Source: JALYXI01 sp963716685 (lineage in GTDB: Bacteria; Acidobacteriota; Terriglobia; Bryobacterales; Bryobacteraceae). From it: 64,000 nt of DNA. Of this stretch, positions 38,882-46,502 are shown piece by piece; position 1 is the stretch's first letter, and the number at the start of each line of letters is the position of its first letter. The stretch spans positions 868,001 through 932,000 of the forward strand of contig CAVQTR010000006.1 in assembly GCA_963716685.1 (NCBI GenBank). Reading direction: 5' to 3'. The notes beneath the pieces were generated by a model. That model made no database searches, was not told the DNA's origin, and worked only from the letters and a program-made list of their open reading frames with translations. Position numbers and translations under genes: made by a program.

Positions 38882-38916
38882 ACCCGGTGTAAACGGATCA
38901 TACTGAAGTTACGCAC

Positions 38917-39300
38917 ATGAGTTTTCTCGACAACCTGGAGAACAGCCTCAAAAGTCTGGAATCGCAGGACGAGCGCGGAGGCAACGACCGGCAGCAGCGG
39001 GACGCCGAACGGAAGGCCGCCCTTGCCGCGGCTCCGTGGGCAGAGAAGCTCAAGACCGGTCCGTACACCCAGGAACTGCTGAAGCAGGCAACACGGATCG
39101 GATTCCAGATGCGCGCGAAAGTTTACATCGCGTGGCTGGGCACCACTTTGAAGCTGGAGACGCGGGAGCGGAAGCTGGAACTGAGGCCCACGCCGGAGGG
39201 CATCGTGGCGCTGTTTATCGAGCCGGAGAAGCCGACCCGGGAGCAGCCGGTGGATCTTAGCGCAAATCCGGAAGAACTGATCCGTCAGTGGCTGGCCTAA
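38917..39300 (+). CDS. Hypothetical protein, 127 aa
   Basis: Not recognised. Starts MSFLDNLENSLKSLESQDERGG with a charged coiled-coil-like N terminus, then a compact part with RAKVYIAWLGTTLKLETRERKLEL and ends DLSANPEELIRQWLA. No signal peptide or membrane segment. It follows the DUF488 gene after 35 nt in the same direction; its last 44 nt overlap the convergent DUF4126 gene. Confidence 0.65.
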   Translation: MSFLDNLENSLKSLESQDERGGNDRQQRDAERKAALAAAPWAEKLKTGPYTQELLKQATRIGFQMRAKVYIAWLGTTLKLETRERKLELRPTPEGIVALFIEPEKPTREQPVDLSANPEELIRQWLA

Positions 39301-39763
39301 GCAGCGAAGAAGCGGACATCGCGGTGACAACGGCGACGCCATCTTCGACCAGCGCGACCACCATGTCCGGCAGATCGCCATGCGCGGTGAGCGCCTGGCG
39401 CGCGTGATAACCGGCGAAGGCGGCGCCGAGCGCAGCTGTCGCTCCGACGAGCGCGCCGACCACGACCGGACGTTTGCGGGCAGCATTGACGGCGGCTCCG
39501 CAGAGAGCGCCTGAAACCAGACGCGCCGCAAGCGAACCGGGCTGCAGACGGCTGGGCGTGAACGGCAGCTTGTCACTGACCAGTTCCGCCACGGCGAGGC
39601 CCAGAAGAATTTTTGAGGTGAGCGGCGATTTCATCCACTCGAGAGCGGGAGTCTCCATGTCCAGCAGCCCGCGGGAGGCCGCTCTGCTGACGGCAGCGGG
39701 CGCGGTGAAGGCGCGCAGGCCGGAGACGGCGCCGATGGCGGCAGCAGGGTGCAGGTCTTTCAT
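39257..39763 (-). CDS. DUF4126 membrane protein
   Basis: 168 aa with several short hydrophobic helices; AAAIGAVSGLRAFTAPAAVS at the N terminus, LLGLAVAELVSDKLPFTPSR and GALCGAAVNAARKRPVVVGALVGA match the DUF4126 pattern. Start ATG 39763 sits 7 nt after the recJ stop. Function unknown. Confidence 0.75.
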   Translation of the reverse strand: MKDLHPAAAIGAVSGLRAFTAPAAVSRAASRGLLDMETPALEWMKSPLTSKILLGLAVAELVSDKLPFTPSRLQPGSLAARLVSGALCGAAVNAARKRPVVVGALVGATAALGAAFAGYHARQALTAHGDLPDMVVALVEDGVAVVTAMSASSLLRPATDGSVLPDLR

Positions 39764-39770
39764 AATCCAG

Positions 39771-41480
39771 TTATCGCACGTCGCGAATGATGGCGGACCA
39801 GCTGCCGCGATAGCGGTCTTCTTCGAGGGTGAAGGCGACGTCGAGTTTGGCATTGGGCTGCAATTCGCCAGCGCGTTCGGCGCAGTTGAACCATTTGAAG
39901 GACACAACGCGTGAACCCTGCCGCAGCGGGATGCGCAAGTGCTTCTCCTTCATGAAGGAAGGCGGACCAGCGACCTGCACGCCCATGGCGGCGAAGACGG
40001 GTTCGCGGTTCTGGGCGCCGAACGGCTCGAGCATCTGCAGATCCTCAAAGAGGCGGTCGTCCAGATCTTCGACGGAGACCACGGTATCGATCTCGAGCGA
40101 AGGACGAAGGTCGTCGGGACGCAGAACGCCGGCGGCGTGTGCGTTGAAGCGGTCGCGGAAGGCGTCTACGGAACTGTGGTCCATGGTGAGTCCGGCGGCG
40201 TGGCTGTGACCGCCGTACTTGACGAACATCTCTGGCATGGCATCGAGCGCATCGAGAAGATGAAAGCCGGCGATGCTGCGGCCGGAACCCTGCGCCAGGC
40301 CGTCCTGCGCACCCAGAACAAAGGCTGGGCGATGAAAGCGCTCGACCAGGCGGCTGGCCACGATGCCGAGCACGCCGCGGTGCCACTCCGGCGCGCAGAA
40401 GACGAGAGCAAAGTGACTGTCGCCAACGGGCTGGCGCTCGCATTCGCGCAGAATGGCTTCGACGATGGCGGCTTCCTCGGCCTGCCGCGCGGTGTTGAGT
40501 TCGTTCAGCTGGACGGCGATCTCGCGGGCGCGGGCGGGATCGGCGGTGAGGAAGAGTTCGACGGCATCGGCGGCGCTGGCCATGCGGCCGGCGGCATTCA
40601 TACGCGGGGCGACGCGGAAACCGATCTGGCGCGCGGTGGGAACGCAGTTGGGCTCGAGCCCGGCGACTTCGAACAGAGCGCGCAGGCCGTGATTGCGCAG
40701 GTCGTTAAGACCGGCGAGGCCGTGTTTGACCAGAATGCGGTTCTCGCCGGTGAGCGAGACGACGTCGGCCACGGTGCCGAGGGCGACCAGTTTCAAAAAC
40801 GAAGCCAATACGCGGCGGAGTCGCGCGGGTTCCCAGCCAAGCGACGAAAGCAGCGCTTCCACCAGTTTGAAGGTGACGCCCACGCCGCAGAGCTCCTTAT
40901 TGGGATAAGAACAGCCGGGGCGGTTGGGATTGATGACGGCGAGAGCGTCCGGAATTTGGGCTTCAGGCAGATGATGGTCGGTGATGATGACGTCGATGCC
41001 GAAGTCCCGGGCGCGCTGGACGATGGCGGCGGCGCGAATGCCGGTGTCGACGCTGATCATGAGCGTGACGCTGTCGGAGGCGCAGAGATCGACCGCGGCG
41101 GGCTGGATGCCGTAGCCTTCTTTTAAACGGTGCGGGATGGTGAAGCTGACCTGGCCGCCGGCCATTTCGATGGCGGTCTTCAGGATGACGGTGGAGGTGA
41201 TGCCGTCGACATCGTAATCGCCGTGGATGCGGATCTTCTCGCGGTCGCGGATGGCGCGCTGCAGGCGGGCGAGCGCGCGGTCCATATCGAGGAGCGCGGA
41301 CGGCGCGTGAAGGGCGGCGATTTCCGGGTACAGGAACTGGCGGGCGAGGACCGGATCAGTGAAACCGCGTCTGGCGAGCAGGGCGGCGATGGCGAACGGG
41401 ATGCCGAGTTCGGCAGCCAGGGCACGCGCCGCGGGCGGCTCTTCGGGCAGAACCCAGCGAGCCCCGACCCGGCGGGGCAC
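39771..41480 (-). CDS. recJ: Single-stranded-DNA-specific exonuclease RecJ
   Basis: 5'-3' ssDNA exonuclease of the RecF and mismatch repair pathways, 569 aa. DHH-domain motifs are RIHGDYDVDGITSTVIL, ISVDTGI and ITDHHLPE; the DHHA1 domain has YGGHSHAAGLTM. The open frame continues upstream over the neighbouring acidic protein gene, but the only sensible start is GTG 41480 (VPRRVGARWVLPEEPPAA), just after that gene's stop at 41488. Confidence 0.93.
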   Translation of the reverse strand: MPRRVGARWVLPEEPPAARALAAELGIPFAIAALLARRGFTDPVLARQFLYPEIAALHAPSALLDMDRALARLQRAIRDREKIRIHGDYDVDGITSTVILKTAIEMAGGQVSFTIPHRLKEGYGIQPAAVDLCASDSVTLMISVDTGIRAAAIVQRARDFGIDVIITDHHLPEAQIPDALAVINPNRPGCSYPNKELCGVGVTFKLVEALLSSLGWEPARLRRVLASFLKLVALGTVADVVSLTGENRILVKHGLAGLNDLRNHGLRALFEVAGLEPNCVPTARQIGFRVAPRMNAAGRMASAADAVELFLTADPARAREIAVQLNELNTARQAEEAAIVEAILRECERQPVGDSHFALVFCAPEWHRGVLGIVASRLVERFHRPAFVLGAQDGLAQGSGRSIAGFHLLDALDAMPEMFVKYGGHSHAAGLTMDHSSVDAFRDRFNAHAAGVLRPDDLRPSLEIDTVVSVEDLDDRLFEDLQMLEPFGAQNREPVFAAMGVQVAGPPSFMKEKHLRIPLRQGSRVVSFKWFNCAERAGELQPNAKLDVAFTLEEDRYRGSWSAIIRDVR

Positions 41481-41487
41481 GACCGCG

Positions 41488-41988
41488 CTAGTTGTTGGAA
41501 TAGAAGCCGCCCATGCCGCTATCGCCCTCTTCATCGTCTTCCACGTGGGAAGGCATATTGGTGGCGATGTCGTCGGAGAGTTCGAGGAACTCGTCATACC
41601 AGTCGGGATGGACTTCGTAGACGTAGATGCGCGAGTTGTGGTCGAAGCCGAGCTCGAGCGAGCAGGTTTTGCCTTCGTATTGGCGGAACTCGCGGAGGCG
41701 GCGATCGTATTCGCGGCGATCTTCGCGGGAGATCTCGCACTCCTCCAGGGCTTCGGTTTCTTCCTCGATCTCCGCATGCTCAAACTCGCGCGCGGCGAAC
41801 AGGATGAGGCTGGCGTTTACTTTCTGAGCGGTCTCGAGATACATCCGGTAATCGGGAAAGCGTTCGCAATCCCAGCAAATGAGCGGAAGGCCTTCGAGCT
41901 CACCGGGATGACTTCGGAAAACGGCGAATCCCGAAGCTTCCAAATACTGCAAAATTTCGCTTTTCAGCGTGTCGAGATCGATGTCCAC
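41488..41988 (-). CDS. Acidic hypothetical protein, 166 aa
   Basis: Not recognised. Starts DIDLDTLKSEILQYLEASGFAVF, contains WDCERFPDYRMYLETAQK and a strongly acidic Glu/Arg middle (EIEEETEALEECEISRED), ending VEDDEEGDSGMGGFYSNN. Soluble, no signal. Its stop is 8 nt from the recJ GTG, so it is probably co-transcribed with recJ. Confidence 0.7.
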   Translation of the reverse strand: MDIDLDTLKSEILQYLEASGFAVFRSHPGELEGLPLICWDCERFPDYRMYLETAQKVNASLILFAAREFEHAEIEEETEALEECEISREDRREYDRRLREFRQYEGKTCSLELGFDHNSRIYVYEVHPDWYDEFLELSDDIATNMPSHVEDDEEGDSGMGGFYSNN

Positions 41989-42078
41989 GGCGTTTTCAGA
42001 ATATCACGGATTCCCTCGGCGATATCATCTCAAGAGTCCGATATCAGTTCCCCTTTGTGGTATGGTTAAGGCTGTCGG

Positions 42079-42309
42079 GTGACAATGACGCGCACCGTAA
42101 TCAGTCTGGACCCGCAGGACAAGCGCTGGCTGGACGAGGAAGCCAGACGCACGGGCAAGTCCATGACGGAGGTGGTGCGGATGGCGATCCGGAGCCTGCG
42201 CGAGCAGCGCGAAAAATCGTTCGACGATCTGCTGCAGCAGACCAGCGGGACGTGGCGCGAGGGCGACGGCCTGGCCTACCAGAGGCGTGTGCGTTCCGAG
42301 TGGGAATGA
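42079..42309 (+). CDS. Ribbon-helix-helix antitoxin (VapB-type)
   Basis: 76 aa with TRTVISLDPQDKRWLDEEAR and GKSMTEVVRMAIRSL, an N-terminal ribbon-helix-helix DNA-binding fold, followed by an acidic/aromatic tail (FDDLLQQTSGTW) likely to wrap the toxin. Its TGA overlaps the toxin ATG by 4 nt. Such antitoxins repress their own promoter; no operator was identified in the 90-bp gap upstream. Confidence 0.8.
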   Translation: MTMTRTVISLDPQDKRWLDEEARRTGKSMTEVVRMAIRSLREQREKSFDDLLQQTSGTWREGDGLAYQRRVRSEWE

Positions 42310-42668
42310 AATACCTGCTCGATTCGGTGATTCTGATCGACCACCTGAACGGCAGGGCAGCGGCGACGGAATTCCTAAGCAAGGCGCGGCACGCGGCGGC
42401 GATCTCTGTACTGACCCGGGCGGAAGTGCTGGTGCCCTACGAGGAGAAGCAGGCGATTCCGATCGCGCGGCTGCTGGACGTATTTCCGGCCCTGGCGATT
42501 GACGCGGCGGTGGCGGACCGGGCGGCGGCGCTGCAGCGGGAGCATGGCTGGAAGCTCGCGGATGCGCTGCAGGCGGCGCTGGCGTATGAGCATGAACTGA
42601 AGCTGATTACGCGAAACACCGCGGATTTCCCCCCGGACAGATACAGCTTCGTGATGGTGCCGTATTGA
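42306..42668 (+). CDS. PIN-domain toxin (VapC-type ribonuclease)
   Basis: 120 aa PIN protein: the first acidic residue is in YLLDSVILIDHLNG, then SVLTRAEVL, LADALQAALA and ITRNTADFP, the expected order of metal-binding acids. As a VapC-type RNase it would cleave tRNA or rRNA when free of antitoxin. Its stop overlaps the TTG start of tsaC (TTGA), so an essential-type gene is read through from the TA pair. Confidence 0.82.
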   Translation: MKYLLDSVILIDHLNGRAAATEFLSKARHAAAISVLTRAEVLVPYEEKQAIPIARLLDVFPALAIDAAVADRAAALQREHGWKLADALQAALAYEHELKLITRNTADFPPDRYSFVMVPY

Positions 42669-43579
42669 GGACGACCATTGAGGCGGCCGCGGCGGAACTG
42701 CGCGCGGGTGGCCTGGTGGCGTTTCCGACCGAGACGGTTTACGGACTGGGAGCGAATGCGCTGGACGCGGCGGCGGTGGAGCGGATTTTCGAACGGAAGA
42801 AGCGGCCGAAGACGAGTCCGCTGATTGTGCATGTGGCGTCGCTTGAGGCGGCGCGGGCGCTGGCGCGGGAATGGCCGGCAACCGCGGAGGCGCTGGCGCG
42901 CAGGTATTGGCCGGGTCCGCTGACGCTGATTGTGCAGAAATGTGCAGCGATTCCGGATATTGTGACGGCGGGGCTGCCGACGGTGGGGCTGCGGATGCCG
43001 GCGCACCCGGCAGCGCTAGAACTGCTGCGGGCGGCGGGCGTGCCGGTGGCGGCGCCAAGCGCCAATGCGTTCACGGAACTTTCTCCCACGATGGCGGAGC
43101 ATGTCCGGCTGGGCGACGATTTGCCGGTGCTGGACGGAGGGGCGTGCGCGGTGGGGATCGAATCGACGGTGCTGTCTCTGGCCGGGTATCCGCGGCTGCT
43201 GCGGCCGGGGGCGATTTCGCTGGCGGAGCTGGAAGCGCGGATTGGGCCGATTGAAAGCGGCGGGACGGCTGTGCCGGAAGGGGCACACGAATCGCCGGGA
43301 CAGCATCTGCGGCATTACCGGCCGCGGACGCGGTTGTTTTTTGCGGATGGCGAGTTTCCGGCCGGGCGCGGCGCATGGCTTTACCGTCGCGAGGTGCGGC
43401 CGGGGGCGGAGCCGGTACGGATGCCGGACGACCCGGCGGGCTATGCGGCGGGCATCTACGCGATTCTGCATGATCTGGACGGGCGGGGACTGGACTGGAT
43501 CGCGGTGGAACCGCTGCCGGAGAGTGCGGAATGGGCGGGTGTGGCGGACCGGCTGACGCGGGCGGCGGGGGAGGCGTGA
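42665..43579 (+). CDS. tsaC: L-threonylcarbamoyladenylate synthase (Sua5 type)
   Basis: Makes the TC-AMP intermediate for the t6A37 modification of tRNAs that read ANN codons. 304 aa: YrdC domain at 1-200 with AFPTETVYGLGANALD, KRPKTSPLIVHV and APSANAFTELSPT, then the short Sua5 C-terminal domain. TTG 42665 is taken as start because it overlaps the toxin stop and no other start precedes the conserved block. Length and two-domain layout match Sua5 rather than short TsaC. Confidence 0.92.
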   Translation: MRTTIEAAAAELRAGGLVAFPTETVYGLGANALDAAAVERIFERKKRPKTSPLIVHVASLEAARALAREWPATAEALARRYWPGPLTLIVQKCAAIPDIVTAGLPTVGLRMPAHPAALELLRAAGVPVAAPSANAFTELSPTMAEHVRLGDDLPVLDGGACAVGIESTVLSLAGYPRLLRPGAISLAELEARIGPIESGGTAVPEGAHESPGQHLRHYRPRTRLFFADGEFPAGRGAWLYRREVRPGAEPVRMPDDPAGYAAGIYAILHDLDGRGLDWIAVEPLPESAEWAGVADRLTRAAGEA

Positions 43580-43590
43580 TGGGCATGCCG

Positions 43591-43734
43591 TTGTGCAGAA
43601 TTGTGCATTTTGTGCAGACTTTGGGCATTGCACAATCCGGCTTCTGAGCCGCGCGGCGGCGCATAGCTGGCGGGCCGCAGTTGTGCAGATTGTGCAGAAT
43701 TGTGCACATTGTGCAGGCTTTTCGTTGTGCACAA
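43591..43734. repeat. Clustered TGTGCA motifs in a 99-bp direct duplication
   Basis: TGTGCA occurs at 43592, 43602, 43611 and again at 43682, 43691, 43701, 43710 and 43726, mostly 9-10 bp apart, with inverted copies at 43629 and 43728 (the last within the palindrome TTGTGCACAA, 43725-43734). Copies 43592/43602/43611/43629 correspond to 43691/43701/43710/43728, each offset by exactly 99 bp, and the flanking CCGGCTTC is shared. This is a non-coding tandem duplication between tsaC and the convergent amidohydrolase; helical-pitch spacing resembles a protein-binding array. Function unknown. Confidence 0.7.
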
Positions 43735-43860
43735 CCGGCTTCCGACGCGCATCGACCCTCGTCTTGAGATTAGCTTTGCGCATTGCGCCGGTTGAGGCAG
43801 CACGGCGCGAAGCTCAGCACTGGCGGGGAGAAATAAATCGCTCGGAGTTGTGAATGCGCT

Positions 43861-44805
43861 TCAGGCGGAGAGTTTATACGTCCTGTGCGCGTTTTCCCAT
43901 GTCAGTTTACGAAACGAAGCCGGTGAGACGGTGGCCTTCAGCAGGGAGAGGGTTTCGCGGGCGACGCACTTGCCGGCGAGGCGGCTGGCGCCGGGGTTGC
44001 CGGCCTGGGAAATGCCGCCGCCGTGGCCGTCCGTGCAGCCGCAATCGCTGCCGAAGATGAGCTTGCTTTCGTGGCGGCGGAGGAAGCCTTCGGTGAACTC
44101 GGGGTCGCGCGAGAGGGCGTTGTTGCCGGAGTTGGCGGAGAGATCGCCGAAGAGGTTGGGGTAATCGGACAGCAGTTTGTCGGTGACGCCGCCGGGTTTG
44201 ATTTTGCCGGGCGGGTAGGCATCCTGGTTGGCGTAATCGGCGCTGACGTTGGCCCAGAAGGCGTCGGCATGACCGATGAAGCGCGTTTTGGGATAGGCCT
44301 TGAGGACAGTCTCGAAATCGCGGAAGCCGGTGGAGAAGACGCCCTCGGTTGCGGTATGCGGCACTTCCTGGAAGTGGACGAGGATGGGCACGTTGAGATC
44401 GGCTGCGAGGGCATACATGCGGCGCAGTTCGGGTCCGGCAGCGGCGACGTGGGATTTCAGTTCGCCGAGGCCGATGGCTCCGCTTTTGACGGCGCTGGTG
44501 AGACGCGCCTCGGCATCAGGGCTGGTGATGTCGGCACCGGCGAACCAGCCGAGGAAGCGTCCGGGATAGCGGGTGAAGAGCACCTGCATCTGTTCGGCGG
44601 AGTTGTCGCGGGCGAGGACCATGGCGTTCGAGACGCCGCTGCCATCGAGATGGGCGACGTTGGCTTCGGGGGCGCGGCGCAGGTGGAAGTGGCAATCGAC
44701 AACGGGGCCGCCCCATTCGTTGGCGGGTGCGCTTTGGGCGGGGAGGAGGGACGCGGGCGCGAAGGCGGCGAGAGTGCGGGCGAACTGGCGGCGGGAAAGC
44801 GACAT
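43861..44805 (-). CDS. Tat-exported amidohydrolase-family (TIM-barrel) protein
   Basis: 314 aa from the ATG at 44805. Tat signal SRRQFARTLAAFAPASLLPA is followed by the amidohydrolase_2 pattern: VVDCHFHLRRAPEAN, an internal ILVHFQEVP, RFIGHADAFWANV and IFGSDCGCTDG where the metal-binding histidines and aspartate are expected. Related proteins include ACMSD-type decarboxylases and lactonases; the substrate cannot be told. The IS1-like element is inserted 51 bp upstream of its start, so its promoter may have been altered. Confidence 0.8.
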   Translation of the reverse strand: MSLSRRQFARTLAAFAPASLLPAQSAPANEWGGPVVDCHFHLRRAPEANVAHLDGSGVSNAMVLARDNSAEQMQVLFTRYPGRFLGWFAGADITSPDAEARLTSAVKSGAIGLGELKSHVAAAGPELRRMYALAADLNVPILVHFQEVPHTATEGVFSTGFRDFETVLKAYPKTRFIGHADAFWANVSADYANQDAYPPGKIKPGGVTDKLLSDYPNLFGDLSANSGNNALSRDPEFTEGFLRRHESKLIFGSDCGCTDGHGGGISQAGNPGASRLAGKCVARETLSLLKATVSPASFRKLTWENAHRTYKLSA

Positions 44806-44848
44806 GGTCTGACAGCCCAAGGCTATCACGGGGAGGTTGGAAACGACG

Positions 44849-44879
44849 CGGTGCGGGGTAGTGTCCTGAACCTGCGTTG
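44849..44879. repeat. Left target duplication and terminal inverted repeat of IS1-like element
   Basis: The 8-bp target copy CGGTGCGG (44849-44856) is followed by the left terminal repeat at 44857-44879, beginning GGTAGTGTCCT and ending CTGCGTTG. It matches the right end in 20 of 23 positions. Confidence 0.9.
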
Positions 44880-44885
44880 ATCCAA

Positions 44886-45000
44886 CTAGAGACTAACCTC
44901 TTCTAGCCATTCCAGATCTGCTGAGGTTGGAGAGACGGTCGATTTGGGATCACTCACAAAATCACGAGCTAGTTCGTAAGCTTCAGAGGATAAGAAATAC
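44886..45000 (-). pseudogene. 3' fragment of an unidentified gene inside the IS1-like element
   Basis: The minus strand reads KVYFLSSEAYELARDFVSD and ends LEWLEEVSL before a stop at 44886, which looks like a real protein C terminus. Upstream of about 45000 the DNA matches transposase on the other strand, so only a fragment is left. Its identity is unknown and the reading is tentative. Confidence 0.35.
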
Positions 45001-45552
45001 ACCTTTACGTTTTGGTTTGCGTCGCTCGAACGCCATAGCAAGCTGGTTCTCAATATCGCCATGGGCAAGCGCGATAGAGTCACAACCGATATCTTCATCG
45101 AAGGGCTTCGTGATGCTATGCGCTGGGACGCTTCCAGATCACCAGTGACGGCTTTGCCCCGTACAAACATTCCATCCCGGACACTTTCGGCAATCGCGTA
45201 GACTTCGCGATGCTCATCAAGATTTACCGCGCAGCGCCGGAAGGCGAACGCAGGTATTCACCTGCCGAGGTTCAGTCCGTCCGAGGTGGTCCCAGTCAGT
45301 GGCCATCCCGATCCCGAACGCATTTGCACCAGTATTATCGAACGTAGCAACCTCAGCGTCCGCATGGGATGCCGAAGGTTCACCCGTTTGACGAATGGCT
45401 TCAGCAAGAAGTGGGAGAACCACTGGGCAGCGGTGACGCTCTGGTACACCTATTACAACTTCTGCCGCGTTCACAAGACGCTGCGCGTGACGCCCGCGAT
45501 GGAAGCGGGGGTTGCAGATCACGTTTGGAGCCTTGCGGAGTTGCTGGCATAG
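44995..45552 (+). pseudogene. IS1-family transposase remnant (5'-truncated, frameshifted)
   Basis: Three consecutive frames together give an IS1-type DDE transposase without its N-terminal zinc/HTH part: WFASLERHSKLVLNIAMGKR (first Asp region, degenerate), then after a one-base loss near 45121 RFQITSDGFAPYKHSIPDTF (second Asp) and RRYSPAEVQSV, then after one surplus base near 45277 VVPVSGHPDPERICTS, IIERSNLSVRMGCRRFTRLT (Glu) and FSKKWENHWAAV, ending WSLAELLA at the TAG 45550-45552. Family identification is from the ERSNL...RFTRLTN...FSKK pattern common in IS1-like transposases of soil bacteria. Not functional. Confidence 0.85.
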
Positions 45553-45585
45553 AATCCTTGCGACGGATCAGTCACACTAGATATC

Positions 45586-46464
45586 GTGCCTGAAGTTGTA
45601 CCGCCTCTTTCAGCGTCAGTTAGAACCGTTCAGATTACCTTGAAATACGAAGGTAAGGACGTCGATGACGGCACAATGCCGATTGAGGATGTAGTAGCTG
45701 CATTGCAGGGATTCTCTAGCGCTTATGCGAAATTGGCAAATCGGTACGATCCAAACGAGCAGCATCAAATTCGCGTTTCCGCCATTAATAAATCGTCTTT
45801 TGCTGTCCTGGTATTGGCTTGGGCGACCGAGAATCATTCAGCCCTAATAAAAGGCTCAGCAGCAGCGGTTCAGTGGATTGTTGGAACTGTCATCAAAGTT
45901 GTAGAGCTAAAAAAAGCAGCTAAGGGCCAACCACCCGTTTCCGTTGTGGTCAACGGGAGCAACAATACCGTGATCGTGACAACGGTCGGGAACGTCCAAA
46001 CTGAAGTGCCCCCCGAAGCGTATGAAGCGTTCCGTTCAAAGTCTCTGGATTCGGATTTGGCACGAATCACGTCCCCGCTAAAGGAGGGCAAGATTGACGT
46101 TGCACGAATCAATGTTACCGACCCAGACGGTAAGGAAATTGCGAAAGCGCAGGTTGAAAGCTTTGAAAAACCGTTCTTCAAGGCTGAAGAAAAAACAGTA
46201 ACGTCCACCTCAAAGCCCGTTGTACTTGAAGGCCAGTTTGTCTCGCTCAATAAAGAGTCCGATCGAGGTTCGTTTAGGATGCAGAACGGCAAGACGGTCC
46301 GATATCACTTCAAGGCCGAAGACGCCTCATTGCTACATGCAGACTTTGCCTATAAGGGTCCGGTGAGCGTCGAGTGCGTGGCGAGCTTTGACAGCAACCT
46401 TGAGGTTAAAAGTCTTGACATCACCAGCGTCACCAGACTTCAGCGCGAACTTCCGCTCCAATAA
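45586..46464 (+). CDS. Passenger protein of unknown function in IS1-like element
   Basis: 292 aa, intact, from GTG 45586; not recognised. The N-terminal half (VQITLKYEGKDVDDGTMPIE, VVAALQGFSSAYAKLANRYD, INKSSFAVLVLAWA) reads like a compact alpha/beta domain, followed by a single possible membrane-associated or amphipathic helix (AAVQWIVGTVIKVVELKK), a Val-rich beta strand stretch with NGSNNTVIVTT, and a C-terminal beta-rich part (GQFVSLNKESDRGSFRMQ). No signal peptide. Its G+C is much lower than that of neighbours, consistent with arrival on the element. No good ribosome-binding site precedes the GTG. Confidence 0.7.
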   Translation: MPEVVPPLSASVRTVQITLKYEGKDVDDGTMPIEDVVAALQGFSSAYAKLANRYDPNEQHQIRVSAINKSSFAVLVLAWATENHSALIKGSAAAVQWIVGTVIKVVELKKAAKGQPPVSVVVNGSNNTVIVTTVGNVQTEVPPEAYEAFRSKSLDSDLARITSPLKEGKIDVARINVTDPDGKEIAKAQVESFEKPFFKAEEKTVTSTSKPVVLEGQFVSLNKESDRGSFRMQNGKTVRYHFKAEDASLLHADFAYKGPVSVECVASFDSNLEVKSLDITSVTRLQRELPLQ

Positions 46465-46471
46465 TCTTCAC

Positions 46472-46502
46472 CAACGCAGCATTAGGACACTACCCGGTGC
46501 GG
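46472..46502. repeat. Right terminal inverted repeat and target duplication of IS1-like element
   Basis: Right terminal repeat at 46472-46494 (outer end reads AGGACACTACC on the plus strand) followed by the target copy CGGTGCGG at 46495-46502, identical to that at 44849-44856. Confidence 0.9.

Larger units (their letters stand above)
44857..46494. mobile_element. IS1-family-like insertion element, 1638 bp, with decayed transposase and passenger gene
   Basis: Bounded by 23-bp imperfect inverted repeats starting GGTAGTGTCCT and flanked by an 8-bp direct repeat CGGTGCGG, the duplication size expected of IS1-type transposition. Inside are, from the left, an end fragment of a minus-strand gene, a 5'-truncated and frameshifted IS1-type DDE transposase, and an intact 292-codon gene of unknown function. 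Base composition is visibly lower in G+C than the surrounding genes. The element cannot move by itself as seen. Intact ends and target repeat suggest a fairly recent insertion, perhaps mobilised in trans. Confidence 0.85.

Noticed and set aside
43591..43734. Possible CRISPR array
   Set aside because: The repeated unit is six bases at 9-10 bp spacing without unique spacers, and no cas genes occur.
43593..43853. Cys-rich 86-codon open frame through the TGTGCA array
   Set aside because: The cysteines come from the repeated TGTGCA hexamers themselves; no start context, and the frame is an effect of the repeat.
44886..45170. Complete 94-aa gene on the minus strand in the IS1-like element
   Set aside because: Only the C-terminal part (to about 45000) looks like protein; the remainder is antisense to transposase, so it is a fragment.
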